NCBI GenBank assembly: GCA_905236375.1
Contig: CAJOOW010000008.1
Coordinates: forward strand, 1-5,019
DNA from: an uncultured Alphaproteobacteria bacterium
GTDB taxonomy: Bacteria; Pseudomonadota; Alphaproteobacteria; RUG11792
DNA: 5,019 nt
Direction of reading: 5' to 3'
The notes beneath the pieces were generated by a model that had not been told where the DNA came from, made no database searches, and saw only the letters and a list, made by a program, of their open reading frames with translations. A program made the translations under genes and the position numbers. Position 1 is the first letter of the stretch; the number at the start of each line of letters is the position of its first letter. Below, piece by piece: positions 1 through 5,012 of this stretch.

Positions 1-72
1 ATGTTTCCTTCCACGCAAAGAGATATTGTGAATCGATTGAATCGAGAAAGGAGCATGGAAAATGTCAGCTAA
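1..72 (+). CDS. possible C-terminal tail of an upstream gene (partial)
   Basis: Frame 1 is open from the left edge to a TAA at 70-72 and reads a charged, helix-like peptide containing QRDIVNRLNRER. It would overlap the start of the next gene by 11 bases, which is common in tightly packed mobilisation operons. The ribosome binding site of that next gene (AAGGAG, 48-53) would lie inside this tail. Frame 3 is also open across the same stretch, to 80, so the assignment rests mainly on the natural look of the peptide and the stop/start overlap. No function can be assigned from 23 residues, and the true start lies outside the window. Confidence 0.35.
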   Translation: MFPSTQRDIVNRLNRERSMENVS

Positions 73-394
73 GAATTTAGACAAACGAGGTCGTTGGCGT
101 AATATTTCTGTGGGCTTTAAAATGTCTCCGGAAGAAGCAAAGCTGCTTGATGTCAAGGTCGCAATATCGGGGTTGAGTAAGCAAGATTATATCATCAACC
201 GATTACTCGACAGAGAAATAAATGTGCAAGCAAACCCGAAAGTATATATCGCTTTGAAACGACAACTTGAAAAAGTTTTGGAAGAATTGCAAGCGAATCA
301 TCAGTGTAAACTTTCTGATGAATTGCTCGAAATAATTCGTCAGATAAATCAAACTTTGTATGGAATGAAAGGCGAAAAAAATGACTGCCCGTGA
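62..394 (+). CDS. MobC-like accessory mobilisation protein (ribbon-helix-helix type)
   Basis: This 110-aa protein resembles the small relaxosome accessory proteins encoded just upstream of MobV relaxases in Clostridia elements. It likely binds DNA at the origin of transfer and helps load the relaxase. A basic N-terminus leads into a probable beta strand (residues 12-22, RWRNISVGFKM), followed by a helix starting SPEEAKLLD and a second helix after GLSKQDYIINRLL (about 37-50). This beta-helix-helix order is that of ribbon-helix-helix DNA binders and MobC proteins. The second half (about 60-105) is helical and charged, perhaps for oligomerisation or relaxase contact. The start is ATG 62 with AAGGAG at 48-53, 8 bases away; the ATG at 55 is out of frame. 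The inverted repeats directly downstream are plausible binding sites. The family call is from recognition of sequence pattern, not a search. Confidence 0.7.
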   Translation: MSAKNLDKRGRWRNISVGFKMSPEEAKLLDVKVAISGLSKQDYIINRLLDREINVQANPKVYIALKRQLEKVLEELQANHQCKLSDELLEIIRQINQTLYGMKGEKNDCP

Positions 395-465
395 TGTATC
401 TGCTCCAACAGATACGGACAGTCACACTATGTAATAGCAATCATAGTATAACGGATTTTTTCGCC
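371..465. repeat. nested inverted repeats after the mobC stop; possible minus-strand terminator
   Basis: Three paired segments lie in a nested and adjacent layout. GGCGAAAAAA (371-380) pairs with TTTTTTCGCC (456-465) and encloses the rest. TGACTG (382-387) pairs with CAGTCA (419-424), and inside it GTATCTG (396-402) pairs with CAGATAC (409-415) around a 6-base loop. ACTATG (426-431) pairs with CATAGT (442-447). Read on the minus strand, the 382-424 hairpin gains a G-U pair and is followed at once by seven T residues, so it fits an intrinsic terminator for leftward transcripts. Read on the plus strand it is less regular and has no adjacent U-run. It may equally be a protein binding or strand-processing structure linked to transfer. 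The mobC stop codon (392-394) lies within it. Confidence 0.45.
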
Positions 466-523
466 CTTGTCAAATAAAGTGAATGTGTCTTTGAAACTGA
501 AGGAAGTCTGGAGCCTCGCAGAG

Positions 524-585
524 CGCAAGGCACTTTTGATGCGTAGTGTCAAAAGTGCCATTGCGTTACTCTTGGCAAGAGTAAC
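524..585. other. candidate origin of transfer (oriT) made of two strong hairpins
   Basis: Upstream of the relaxase gene lie two consecutive inverted repeats. The first is an 11-bp perfect stem, GGCACTTTTGA (529-539) with TCAAAAGTGCC (549-559), around a 9-base loop. It extends by CGCAA (524-528) with TTGCG (561-565) after one bulged A at 560. The second is a 9-bp perfect stem, GTTACTCTT (565-573) with AAGAGTAAC (577-585), around a GGC loop. Neither is followed by a T-run, so they are not ordinary terminators. MobV relaxases usually act on inverted repeats just upstream of their own gene, which is the position seen here. The loop of the first hairpin contains TAGTGT (544-549), similar to the nick region recalled for pMV158 (TAGTGTG/TTA). 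The exact nick site is not proven. Confidence 0.6.
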
Positions 586-645
586 AGAACCGGGACAGTT
601 TGAGTTTTGAAAGACAGAGTTAAGTAAAAGAAAGACAGGTGAGAA

Positions 646-1800
646 ATGACAATTTTATCCAGCATCAGCATTGAACTCGGCAAGGGTGTCATCGCTCACA
701 ATAATCGAAAATTCATTGCCGAAAATGTTGATAAAGAAAGAACAAAAAACAACATTGAATATGAAAACATTCCACTTGAAAACGCCTTTCACACACTCTT
801 TGATGAGGCGTTGCAAAGGTATAACGACAGACAGAAAAGAACAGATAGGCAGATAGAGAATTACCTCGAACATATCCAAAGCAGCAAACAAGAAAAGCCC
901 TTTTATGAGATCATCGTACAGGTTGGTAATCGTGAAGATATGGGAATCAATACTGTTAATGAGGGGCTTGCAAAAACAATCCTTGATGAATATATGAAAG
1001 GGTTTCAAAAGAGGAATCCTCAGCTGTTTGTGTTCAATGCACATCTTCATATGGATGAAGCTACCCCACATTTACACATTGATTTTATTCCTTTCACAAC
1101 TGGAAGCAAACGAGGATTAGATACCAGGGTTTCTATGAAGCAGGCTCTGCTAAAGCAGGGGTTCAGCGGCTCCGGAAGGAGTGACACGGAGACTATGGAA
1201 TGGTTACAATCCGAAAAAGAAGCGCTTTCATTGGTAATGGAACGGCATGATGTAGAGTGGGAAAATCAGGGTAATAACCGTGAACATTTATCTGTTTTGG
1301 AGTTTAAAAAAGAACAGAGGACAAAAGAAGTCAGGGCACTTGAACATAGAGTGGATGAACTTGAAACGAGAGCTGCTGCACTGACAGACTCCCTGGAAAC
1401 TGTTGAACAATTAAACTCCATTGAGGAGTTTGAAGAAGAATATCAACTGCCATCTCCGCAGAGAATGGAACCGGCAAAAAGTTATATGAAACGAGTGGAA
1501 GAAAAGTTTAACAAACTCAAATCAACACTAAAATCCGCATTGGTCAAAGTGTTTGAATTAAAGAATGAGAATCAGAATTTGAAAAGAAGTTTTCGGAATC
1601 TGATTCTCGAAAACGATGAATTAAAGGATAGGTTGAAACACTATCAAAGAGAAAACCAAAAGCTTCATAAGCAGCTCAAAGAGTATAGGTTAATCAAGAG
1701 TGTTCTTGGAAACGATGCAGTCCAAAGGCTGTTGGAAAATGCGAAGAACAGAACGCAATTACAAAGGAGAGATCATAATGAAAAAGGGTTACACAGATAA
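646..1800 (+). CDS. MobV-family (Pre/Mob) relaxase
   Basis: This 384-aa protein should nick one strand at oriT and pilot it during mobilisation by a helper conjugative system. The N-terminal Mob_Pre domain spans about residues 1-205. AHNNR places His18 where MobM of pMV158 has its catalytic histidine (His22, in KHNER). NNIEYENI (35-42) matches the conserved block that follows. The metal-binding signature HxHxDExxPHxH lies at 133-144 (His133, His135, His142, His144), followed by IDFIPF. Residues about 215-375 are charged, with long heptad-like runs (for example 290-370), and predict a coiled coil, as in other MobV tails. The start is ATG 646 with AGGTGA at 637-642, three bases away, which is a close but usable site. 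The last 23 bases overlap tnpV. In Tn4451-type elements the comparable gene is called tnpZ; that equivalence is inferred, so no symbol is given. Confidence 0.9.
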   Translation: MTILSSISIELGKGVIAHNNRKFIAENVDKERTKNNIEYENIPLENAFHTLFDEALQRYNDRQKRTDRQIENYLEHIQSSKQEKPFYEIIVQVGNREDMGINTVNEGLAKTILDEYMKGFQKRNPQLFVFNAHLHMDEATPHLHIDFIPFTTGSKRGLDTRVSMKQALLKQGFSGSGRSDTETMEWLQSEKEALSLVMERHDVEWENQGNNREHLSVLEFKKEQRTKEVRALEHRVDELETRAAALTDSLETVEQLNSIEEFEEEYQLPSPQRMEPAKSYMKRVEEKFNKLKSTLKSALVKVFELKNENQNLKRSFRNLILENDELKDRLKHYQRENQKLHKQLKEYRLIKSVLGNDAVQRLLENAKNRTQLQRRDHNEKGLHR

Positions 1801-2146
1801 GAAAACAGGCATTAGTTACACACTGGTTGGGGATGTTTATCTCCCCAACCTTGTGCTACCGCACAGTGATTATGAGATTGGCGTGTGGGGACAACGGTAT
1901 TTGGAGTACATCAAAACACACCGCAAACCGTTTTACACTTCACTCAAAATGCAGTGCAAATTGAACGAGCATTTGCATGAAATAGATGTCAGAGCAAGTG
2001 AAATGTATGAGCGGATTGTGACTCGACTTGCAAAGCAGGAAGGGATCACGGAACAATTGAAAGCCGAAGATATGATGGCTTGGGTGCAGGCGATGAATAA
2101 CATCTCTAACAGGGCAAGAGAGGTTGTTTGGAATGAAATTATCTAA
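1778..2146 (+). CDS. tnpV: TnpV-family transposon-encoded protein
   Basis: This 122-aa protein matches the TnpV family carried by Tn4451-like and related Clostridia mobile elements. Recognisable features are the N-terminal Y-T-D-xx-TGISYTLVGDVYLPNL block, then GVWGQRYLEYIKTHRKPFYTSL, and the C-terminal EGITEQLKAEDMMAWVQAMNNI with a final NRAREVV segment. The biochemical role is not established; a small accessory part in transposition or excision has been suggested for the family. The start is ATG 1778, preceded by AAAGGAGA (1763-1770) at 7 bases. An in-frame ATG at 1700 would add 26 residues that do not look like the family and lie inside the relaxase gene. Translation is probably coupled to the relaxase. 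The transcript ends at the hairpin at 2163-2201. Confidence 0.88.
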   Translation: MKKGYTDKKTGISYTLVGDVYLPNLVLPHSDYEIGVWGQRYLEYIKTHRKPFYTSLKMQCKLNEHLHEIDVRASEMYERIVTRLAKQEGITEQLKAEDMMAWVQAMNNISNRAREVVWNEII

Positions 2147-2162
2147 ACACTTAATTTGAAGT

Positions 2163-2201
2163 AGAATATGAGTTGTGAGGAGCACAACTCATATTCTTTT
2201 T
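2163..2201 (+). terminator. intrinsic terminator after tnpV
   Basis: A 15-bp perfect stem pairs 2163-2177 (AGAATATGAGTTGTG) with 2183-2197 around the 5-base loop AGGAG, followed by TTTT to 2201. It starts 16 bases past the tnpV stop codon. It ends the mobilisation transcript just before the promoter of the restriction-modification cassette, so it insulates the two modules. Confidence 0.88.
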
Positions 2202-2241
2202 CGTTGACATTATAAACTAATTAGTTTATAATATAAACGAA
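2200..2241 (+). promoter_or_regulatory. sigma-A promoter built into a 42-bp palindromic operator
   Basis: A consensus -35 TTGACA (2204-2209) and consensus -10 TATAAT (2227-2232) are separated by exactly 17 bases. Positions 2209-2232 form a perfect 24-bp palindrome centred between 2220 and 2221, with half-site TTAGTTTATAAT. The symmetry extends to 2200-2241 with 19 of 21 base pairs matching (mismatches at 2206/2235 and 2208/2233), the outer arms being TTCGTT and AACGAA. A dimeric Xre protein binding here would cover both promoter elements, so autorepression by the downstream gene product is the natural reading. Transcription should start near 2239, leaving a leader of about 25 bases. The symmetry also creates a weaker leftward promoter-like pair (TTTATA, 17 bases, TATAAT). 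Confidence 0.85.
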
Positions 2242-2263
2242 TAAGTTAAGAGAGGATATCATA

Positions 2264-2476
2264 ATGACAACATCGGAACAAATACGAGTACTGTGTGTAA
2301 GAAGTGGAGTGAGTTTGTCTGAATTAGCAAGAAGAATTGATCAATCTCCACAGAATTTTAATGCTAAATTGAAGAGAAACACATTGACTCAAGAGGAACT
2401 AAATCAAGTAGCTAAGGTCTTAGGAGCAACATTTGAGCAATACTTTGTTTTAGATAATGGTGAACAGGTAAAATAA
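2264..2476 (+). CDS. Xre/Cro-type HTH regulator of the restriction-modification cassette
   Basis: This 70-aa protein is almost entirely one HTH_3/Xre domain. A first helix (about 4-13) is followed by the helix-turn-helix SLSELARRIDQSPQNFNAKL (17-36) and then by two more helices ending at EELNQVAKVLGATFEQYFVL. Size and placement resemble the controller (C) proteins of type II restriction systems, but it sits upstream of the methyltransferase, not the endonuclease. The palindrome covering its promoter makes autorepression likely; it would then limit methyltransferase synthesis once enough has accumulated. The start is ATG 2264 with AGAGAGG (2249-2255) 8 bases upstream. The methyltransferase start follows its stop after 13 bases, so the two are surely co-transcribed. 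The DNA-binding call is firm; the regulatory direction is inferred. Confidence 0.85.
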   Translation: MTTSEQIRVLCVRSGVSLSELARRIDQSPQNFNAKLKRNTLTQEELNQVAKVLGATFEQYFVLDNGEQVK

Positions 2477-2489
2477 GAAAGGTAAGAAT

Positions 2490-3764
2490 ATGACAGAGCA
2501 TAAAATAGTTTTTGGAGATAGTAGATCAATGAGCGATATCAAAGATAAATCTGTTCAATTGATTATCACTTCTCCGCCATATTGGCAGTTAAAAGATTAT
2601 GGAACTCAAGATCAAATTGGGTTTAACGATAGCTATGAAGAATACATAAATAATCTTAATCTTGTTTGGAAAGAGTGCTATCGTGTATTAGATGAAGGTT
2701 GCCGTCTTTGCATCAATATTGGAGATCAGTTTGCTCGTTCTGTTTATTATGGTCGCTATAAAGTAATTCCTATTCGAACTGAAATTATTCGCTTTTGCGA
2801 ATCATTAGGTATGGATTATATGGGTGCGATCATTTGGCAAAAAACAACGACAATGAATACTTCCGGTGGTGGAGCTATTATGGGTAGTTTTCCTTATCCA
2901 AGGAATGGTATTTTGAAAATGGATTATGAGTTTATTCTATTGTTCAAAAAGTTAGGTAATGCACCTAAGCCGACACGTCAACAAAAAGAAAACTCTAAAA
3001 TAACAAAAGAAGAGTGGCAAGAATATTTTTCATCACATTGGCATTTTAATGGTGTAAAGCAAATGGGACATATTGCTATGTTCCCGGAAGAATTACCAAA
3101 AAGATTGATAAAAATGTTCTCTTTTGAAGGTGAAACGGTTTTGGATCCTTTTGCAGGGAGCGGAACAACTTCTTTAGCTGCAAAACACTTAGGTAGGAAT
3201 TCAGTAGGCTATGAAATCAATCGAGAATTTTTACCTATTATTCAGGAAAAGCTTTGTAGTAATCAAACAAACATGTTTGAGGAAGGAAGAATAGTTTTCT
3301 CCGAAAACAAAGAAAGTGTCCAATATTCTTTTGATGATTTACCGTATTATTTTCATGATCCACATAAGTTAGATAAAAAAGTTGACATAAAAAAGCTTCA
3401 GTTTGGATCAAGAATTGATAGTGGAGAAAGTAAAAGAGAAGATTTGTTTTCTGTCAAAAGAGTAATTAGTCCATCTTCAATTGAGCTGAACAATGGTTTA
3501 ATTGTAAATTTGTTGGGAATAAAAATCATCCCGGAATACAGAGAAAAAGCAGTTGAGTATTTACAATCTAAATTTAAAAAACGAAAAGTTTTTTTGAAAT
3601 ATGATGCTATTAAATATGACGCTGATAATAAATTGATGTGTTATGTTTATCTTGATAACAAAACTTTTATTAATAATCATTTAGTAAGAACCGGTTTTGT
3701 GGCGGTAGACACACAAATGGATTATGCATGTAAACAAAAGTTTTTAAACTCTGTGCCGGTATAA
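2490..3764 (+). CDS. beta-class DNA methyltransferase (probably N4-cytosine) with C-terminal SNase-like domain
   Basis: This 424-aa protein transfers a methyl group from S-adenosylmethionine to DNA and protects sites from the facing endonuclease. Catalytic motif IV, TSPPYW (27-32), lies near the N-terminus. HIAMFPEELPKRLI (motif X-like, 194-207) and the AdoMet-binding motif I LDPFAGSGTT (218-227) with GYEIN (240-244) follow; this motif order is that of the beta class. SPPY favours N4-methylcytosine over N6-methyladenine. Residues about 318-422 look like a staphylococcal-nuclease (OB) fold: a VISPSSIELNNGLIVNLLGI strand pair, IPE, KYDADNKLMCYVYLDN, then NNHLVRTGFVAV. Most nuclease catalytic residues are replaced, so this part probably binds DNA or protein. 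The start is ATG 2490 with GAAAGGT at 2477-2483. Specificity for CTAG is inferred only from the neighbouring endonuclease family. Confidence 0.88.
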   Translation: MTEHKIVFGDSRSMSDIKDKSVQLIITSPPYWQLKDYGTQDQIGFNDSYEEYINNLNLVWKECYRVLDEGCRLCINIGDQFARSVYYGRYKVIPIRTEIIRFCESLGMDYMGAIIWQKTTTMNTSGGGAIMGSFPYPRNGILKMDYEFILLFKKLGNAPKPTRQQKENSKITKEEWQEYFSSHWHFNGVKQMGHIAMFPEELPKRLIKMFSFEGETVLDPFAGSGTTSLAAKHLGRNSVGYEINREFLPIIQEKLCSNQTNMFEEGRIVFSENKESVQYSFDDLPYYFHDPHKLDKKVDIKKLQFGSRIDSGESKREDLFSVKRVISPSSIELNNGLIVNLLGIKIIPEYREKAVEYLQSKFKKRKVFLKYDAIKYDADNKLMCYVYLDNKTFINNHLVRTGFVAVDTQMDYACKQKFLNSVPV

Positions 3765-3768
3765 AAAG

Positions 3769-3790
3769 TGGGCGGAGATAACTCCGCCCA
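3769..3790. terminator. shared hairpin terminator between convergent operons
   Basis: A 9-bp perfect GC-rich stem, TGGGCGGAG (3769-3777) with CTCCGCCCA (3782-3790), surrounds an ATAA loop. Read leftward it is followed by CTTTTTAT, a good intrinsic terminator for the endonuclease operon. Read rightward it is followed by TAATCTCTTTATTC, a weaker U-rich tract that can still serve the methyltransferase operon. It lies 5 bases after the methyltransferase stop and 8 bases beyond the endonuclease stop on the other strand. Confidence 0.85.
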
Positions 3791-3798
3791 TAATCTCT

Positions 3799-4389
3799 TT
3801 ATTCTTCAACTTCAACAGTTAATCCGGTTTTCTTTTTGGTGTAAAAGATCATCTTTACATCAATGGTTTCAGAAAGTCGTCCCATAGTTTTGTATGTCTC
3901 AGGTTTAACTGAGTATGCAACTGAGCCTACATATCCGTCTATTCCCCTGGATTCTTCTTCCGGCGTGGCTAATCTATAATCTGTATTTAAGTGTTCCGCA
4001 AGTTTTGATAGGATTGCCTCTTGAACATATAAACCATTATAGGTTTTTGAGATAACCAAATCTTCTACCCATTTTTGTACCATATCTCTATCAATTAATT
4101 GAATGGCATCTTTGAGGTTTTTAACCTGTGCAAATATCTTATCTGTGGCGGTTGATATTGCATCAGGATAACGACTTAAATACCATTCTCTCCATGTTTC
4201 AATCGAAATGTCATCACAATTAGCTTCAAATTCCGGAAACAAGTCGGAGAGCTGCCCAACAACTCTGGGGCGAGTGCCTTGTGCATTTTGATTTGCCCAA
4301 TTAATTAGTTGGGAAGTGTATTTCGGGAAATCAACCGCTTCGCAACCATTAAGAGTTACTAATTCTTCATTTTTGATTGTTAATACCAT
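3799..4389 (-). CDS. MjaI-family type II restriction endonuclease
   Basis: This 196-aa protein looks like the MjaI restriction endonuclease family, whose founding member cuts CTAG. The most telling block is FPKYTSQLINWANQNAQGTR followed by PRVVGQLSDLF (residues 21-51). Further family-like blocks are WVEDLVISKTYNGLYVQEAIL (107-127) and GIDGYVGSVAYSVKPETYK (149-167). The last block can be read as a PD-(D/E)xK nuclease core with Asp151 and Ser-Val-Lys162, where Ser160 replaces the usual acidic residue, and Glu124 on the preceding helix. These catalytic assignments are inferred. The start is ATG 4389, with AAGGAG at 4397-4402 on the minus strand, 7 bases away. Its first 23 bases overlap the upstream winged-helix gene, so translation is probably coupled. 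The family is recognised from memory without a search; the lone-endonuclease role is strongly supported by the facing methyltransferase. Confidence 0.8.
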   Translation of the reverse strand: MVLTIKNEELVTLNGCEAVDFPKYTSQLINWANQNAQGTRPRVVGQLSDLFPEFEANCDDISIETWREWYLSRYPDAISTATDKIFAQVKNLKDAIQLIDRDMVQKWVEDLVISKTYNGLYVQEAILSKLAEHLNTDYRLATPEEESRGIDGYVGSVAYSVKPETYKTMGRLSETIDVKMIFYTKKKTGLTVEVEE

Positions 4390-4687
4390 TTTTCCACTCC
4401 TTGTAATATTTGTTTGCCATTTCTTGTTTTTTTCTAATTCCCCTTATTCTTTTCTCATAATTTTCATTGAACTCGGCCATTTCTTCATCTGTATGAGCAA
4501 TAAAATAACCTTTGTTACATGAAATTAATGGCAAGCCATATTCATCTGCTGTTTTCCATATTTCTTTCCTACTAACCGACTGTGTATCTTCCATTGGAAA
4601 ACCCATCTTGGCACTAATACGTTTTGAAGTAATTGCATTAGATCTTCCTCGATGGGAAAGTAGGATATTTTTTATTATTTGACTCAT
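4367..4687 (-). CDS. small winged-helix-like protein co-operonic with the endonuclease
   Basis: I do not recognise a named family for this 106-aa protein. Residues about 1-62 look like a winged helix: an N-terminal helix (SQIIKNILLSHRG), then ITSKRISAKMGF as first helix and turn, VSRKEIWKTADEYG as recognition-type helix, and LPLISCNKGYFIAHT as the wing hairpin. The rest (about 65-103) is a charged helix with many Arg, Lys and Glu. It may control endonuclease expression or act with the enzyme on DNA. The start is ATG 4687, with GGAGGTG (4691-4697) placed 3-5 bases upstream. An in-frame TTG at 4697-4699 would add four residues but overlaps that ribosome binding site, so it is unlikely. The gene ends inside the endonuclease start region, with a 23-base overlap. 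Confidence 0.72.
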   Translation of the reverse strand: MSQIIKNILLSHRGRSNAITSKRISAKMGFPMEDTQSVSRKEIWKTADEYGLPLISCNKGYFIAHTDEEMAEFNENYEKRIRGIRKKQEMANKYYKEWKNGINNQK

Positions 4688-4715
4688 ATCCACCTCCAAA
4701 AAATTATTGAAATTT

Positions 4716-4745
4716 ATTATAACATATTTTTAGTTGAATTGTCTA
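4716..4745 (-). promoter_or_regulatory. promoter of the winged-helix/endonuclease operon
   Basis: On the minus strand a consensus -10 TATAAT (4721-4716) carries an upstream TG one base away (4724-4723), making an extended -10. A -35-like TAGACA (4745-4740) matches TTGACA at five of six positions, with an 18-base spacer. The start codon is about 29 bases past the -10. The spacer contains CAACTAA, which resembles half of the Xre operator (AAACTAA) at 2209-2232, but no symmetric partner is present. Confidence 0.65.
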
Positions 4746-4785
4746 TAATTGAAAGATATGTCAACTGTAAGCAGTTAGAAGCCAA

Positions 4786-4941
4786 TTTTGAGGGTGATAA
4801 TGGAATTATATTAACTCTCAAAAAACGGCATAAAACTTTCTTGATGTATTGCGGGTTCCGGAAGCCCTAAATGCTTACAAGAATATGACGCTTTTAAAGT
4901 CGTTTTTTGGGTTCTTAATGATTTCACCTTAACCCTCAAAA
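4786..4941. repeat. 10-bp perfect inverted repeat across the first direct-repeat copy
   Basis: TTTTGAGGGT (4786-4795) is the reverse complement of ACCCTCAAAA (4932-4941). The right arm is part of the second 57-bp repeat copy, and the equivalent segment of the first copy (CTCTCAAAAAA, 4815-4825) is a one-mismatch variant. A recurring ACCCTCAAAA-type motif in both orientations fits an array of protein binding sites. Confidence 0.45.
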
Positions 4942-4985
4942 ACAACCATCAAAATTCCTTGATTTACTAAAGGTTGCAGGAGCCC
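4811..4985. repeat. 57-bp imperfect direct repeat pair
   Basis: Positions 4811-4867 and 4929-4985 align without gaps over 57 bases at 41 identities by hand count, 118 bases apart. Both copies begin TTAAC, share CTCAAAAA, CTTGAT and GGTT, and end AGCCC. The first copy ends in an almost palindromic GGGTTCCGGAAGCCC. No convincing gene runs through them. Paired diverged repeats next to a mobile module suggest binding sites for an integrase/recombinase or replication protein, but the function is unknown. Confidence 0.6.
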
Positions 4986-5012
4986 AAAAGCGTCATAAAA
5001 AAATAAGCATTT
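4869..5012. repeat. two-part symmetric inverted repeat
   Basis: The outer arms AAATGCTTA (4869-4877) and TAAGCATTT (5004-5012) are perfect reverse complements. The inner arms ATGACGCTTTT (4885-4895) and AAAAGCGTCAT (4986-4996) are also perfect. The gap between outer and inner arm is 7 bases on both sides, so the whole behaves as a 27-base arm pair with a mostly unmatched middle, separated by 90 bases. The second 57-bp direct repeat copy lies within it. The region 4746-5019 otherwise shows no supported gene. Confidence 0.6.

Noticed and set aside
466..520. Promoter starting with TTGTCA (467-472) upstream of the relaxase
   Set aside because: No acceptable -10 element lies 16-18 bases downstream.
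655..1071. Long minus-strand open frame opposite the relaxase
   Set aside because: It lies wholly within the relaxase gene on the other strand, has no convincing ribosome binding site or recognisable domain, and the plus-strand protein has clear family motifs.
1700..1777. Upstream in-frame ATG that would extend TnpV by 26 residues
   Set aside because: The added residues do not resemble the family, there is no good ribosome binding site there, and ATG 1778 has AAAGGAGA at ideal spacing.
3442..3764. SNase-like domain read as an active nuclease, making the protein a fused restriction-modification enzyme
   Set aside because: Nearly all catalytic positions of the nuclease are replaced, and a separate endonuclease gene is present.
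4316..4522. Plus-strand hydrophobic open frame resembling a small membrane protein
   Set aside because: It is antisense to the overlap of two well-supported genes; the hydrophobic look comes from reading A-rich coding DNA on the opposite strand.
4688..4699. TTG start for the winged-helix protein
   Set aside because: It would overlap the GGAGGTG that serves ATG 4687, and it adds only four residues.
4679..4870. Plus-strand open frame of 63 codons over the endonuclease promoter
   Set aside because: It has no good ribosome binding site or family likeness, and it runs across the minus-strand promoter and the repeat region.
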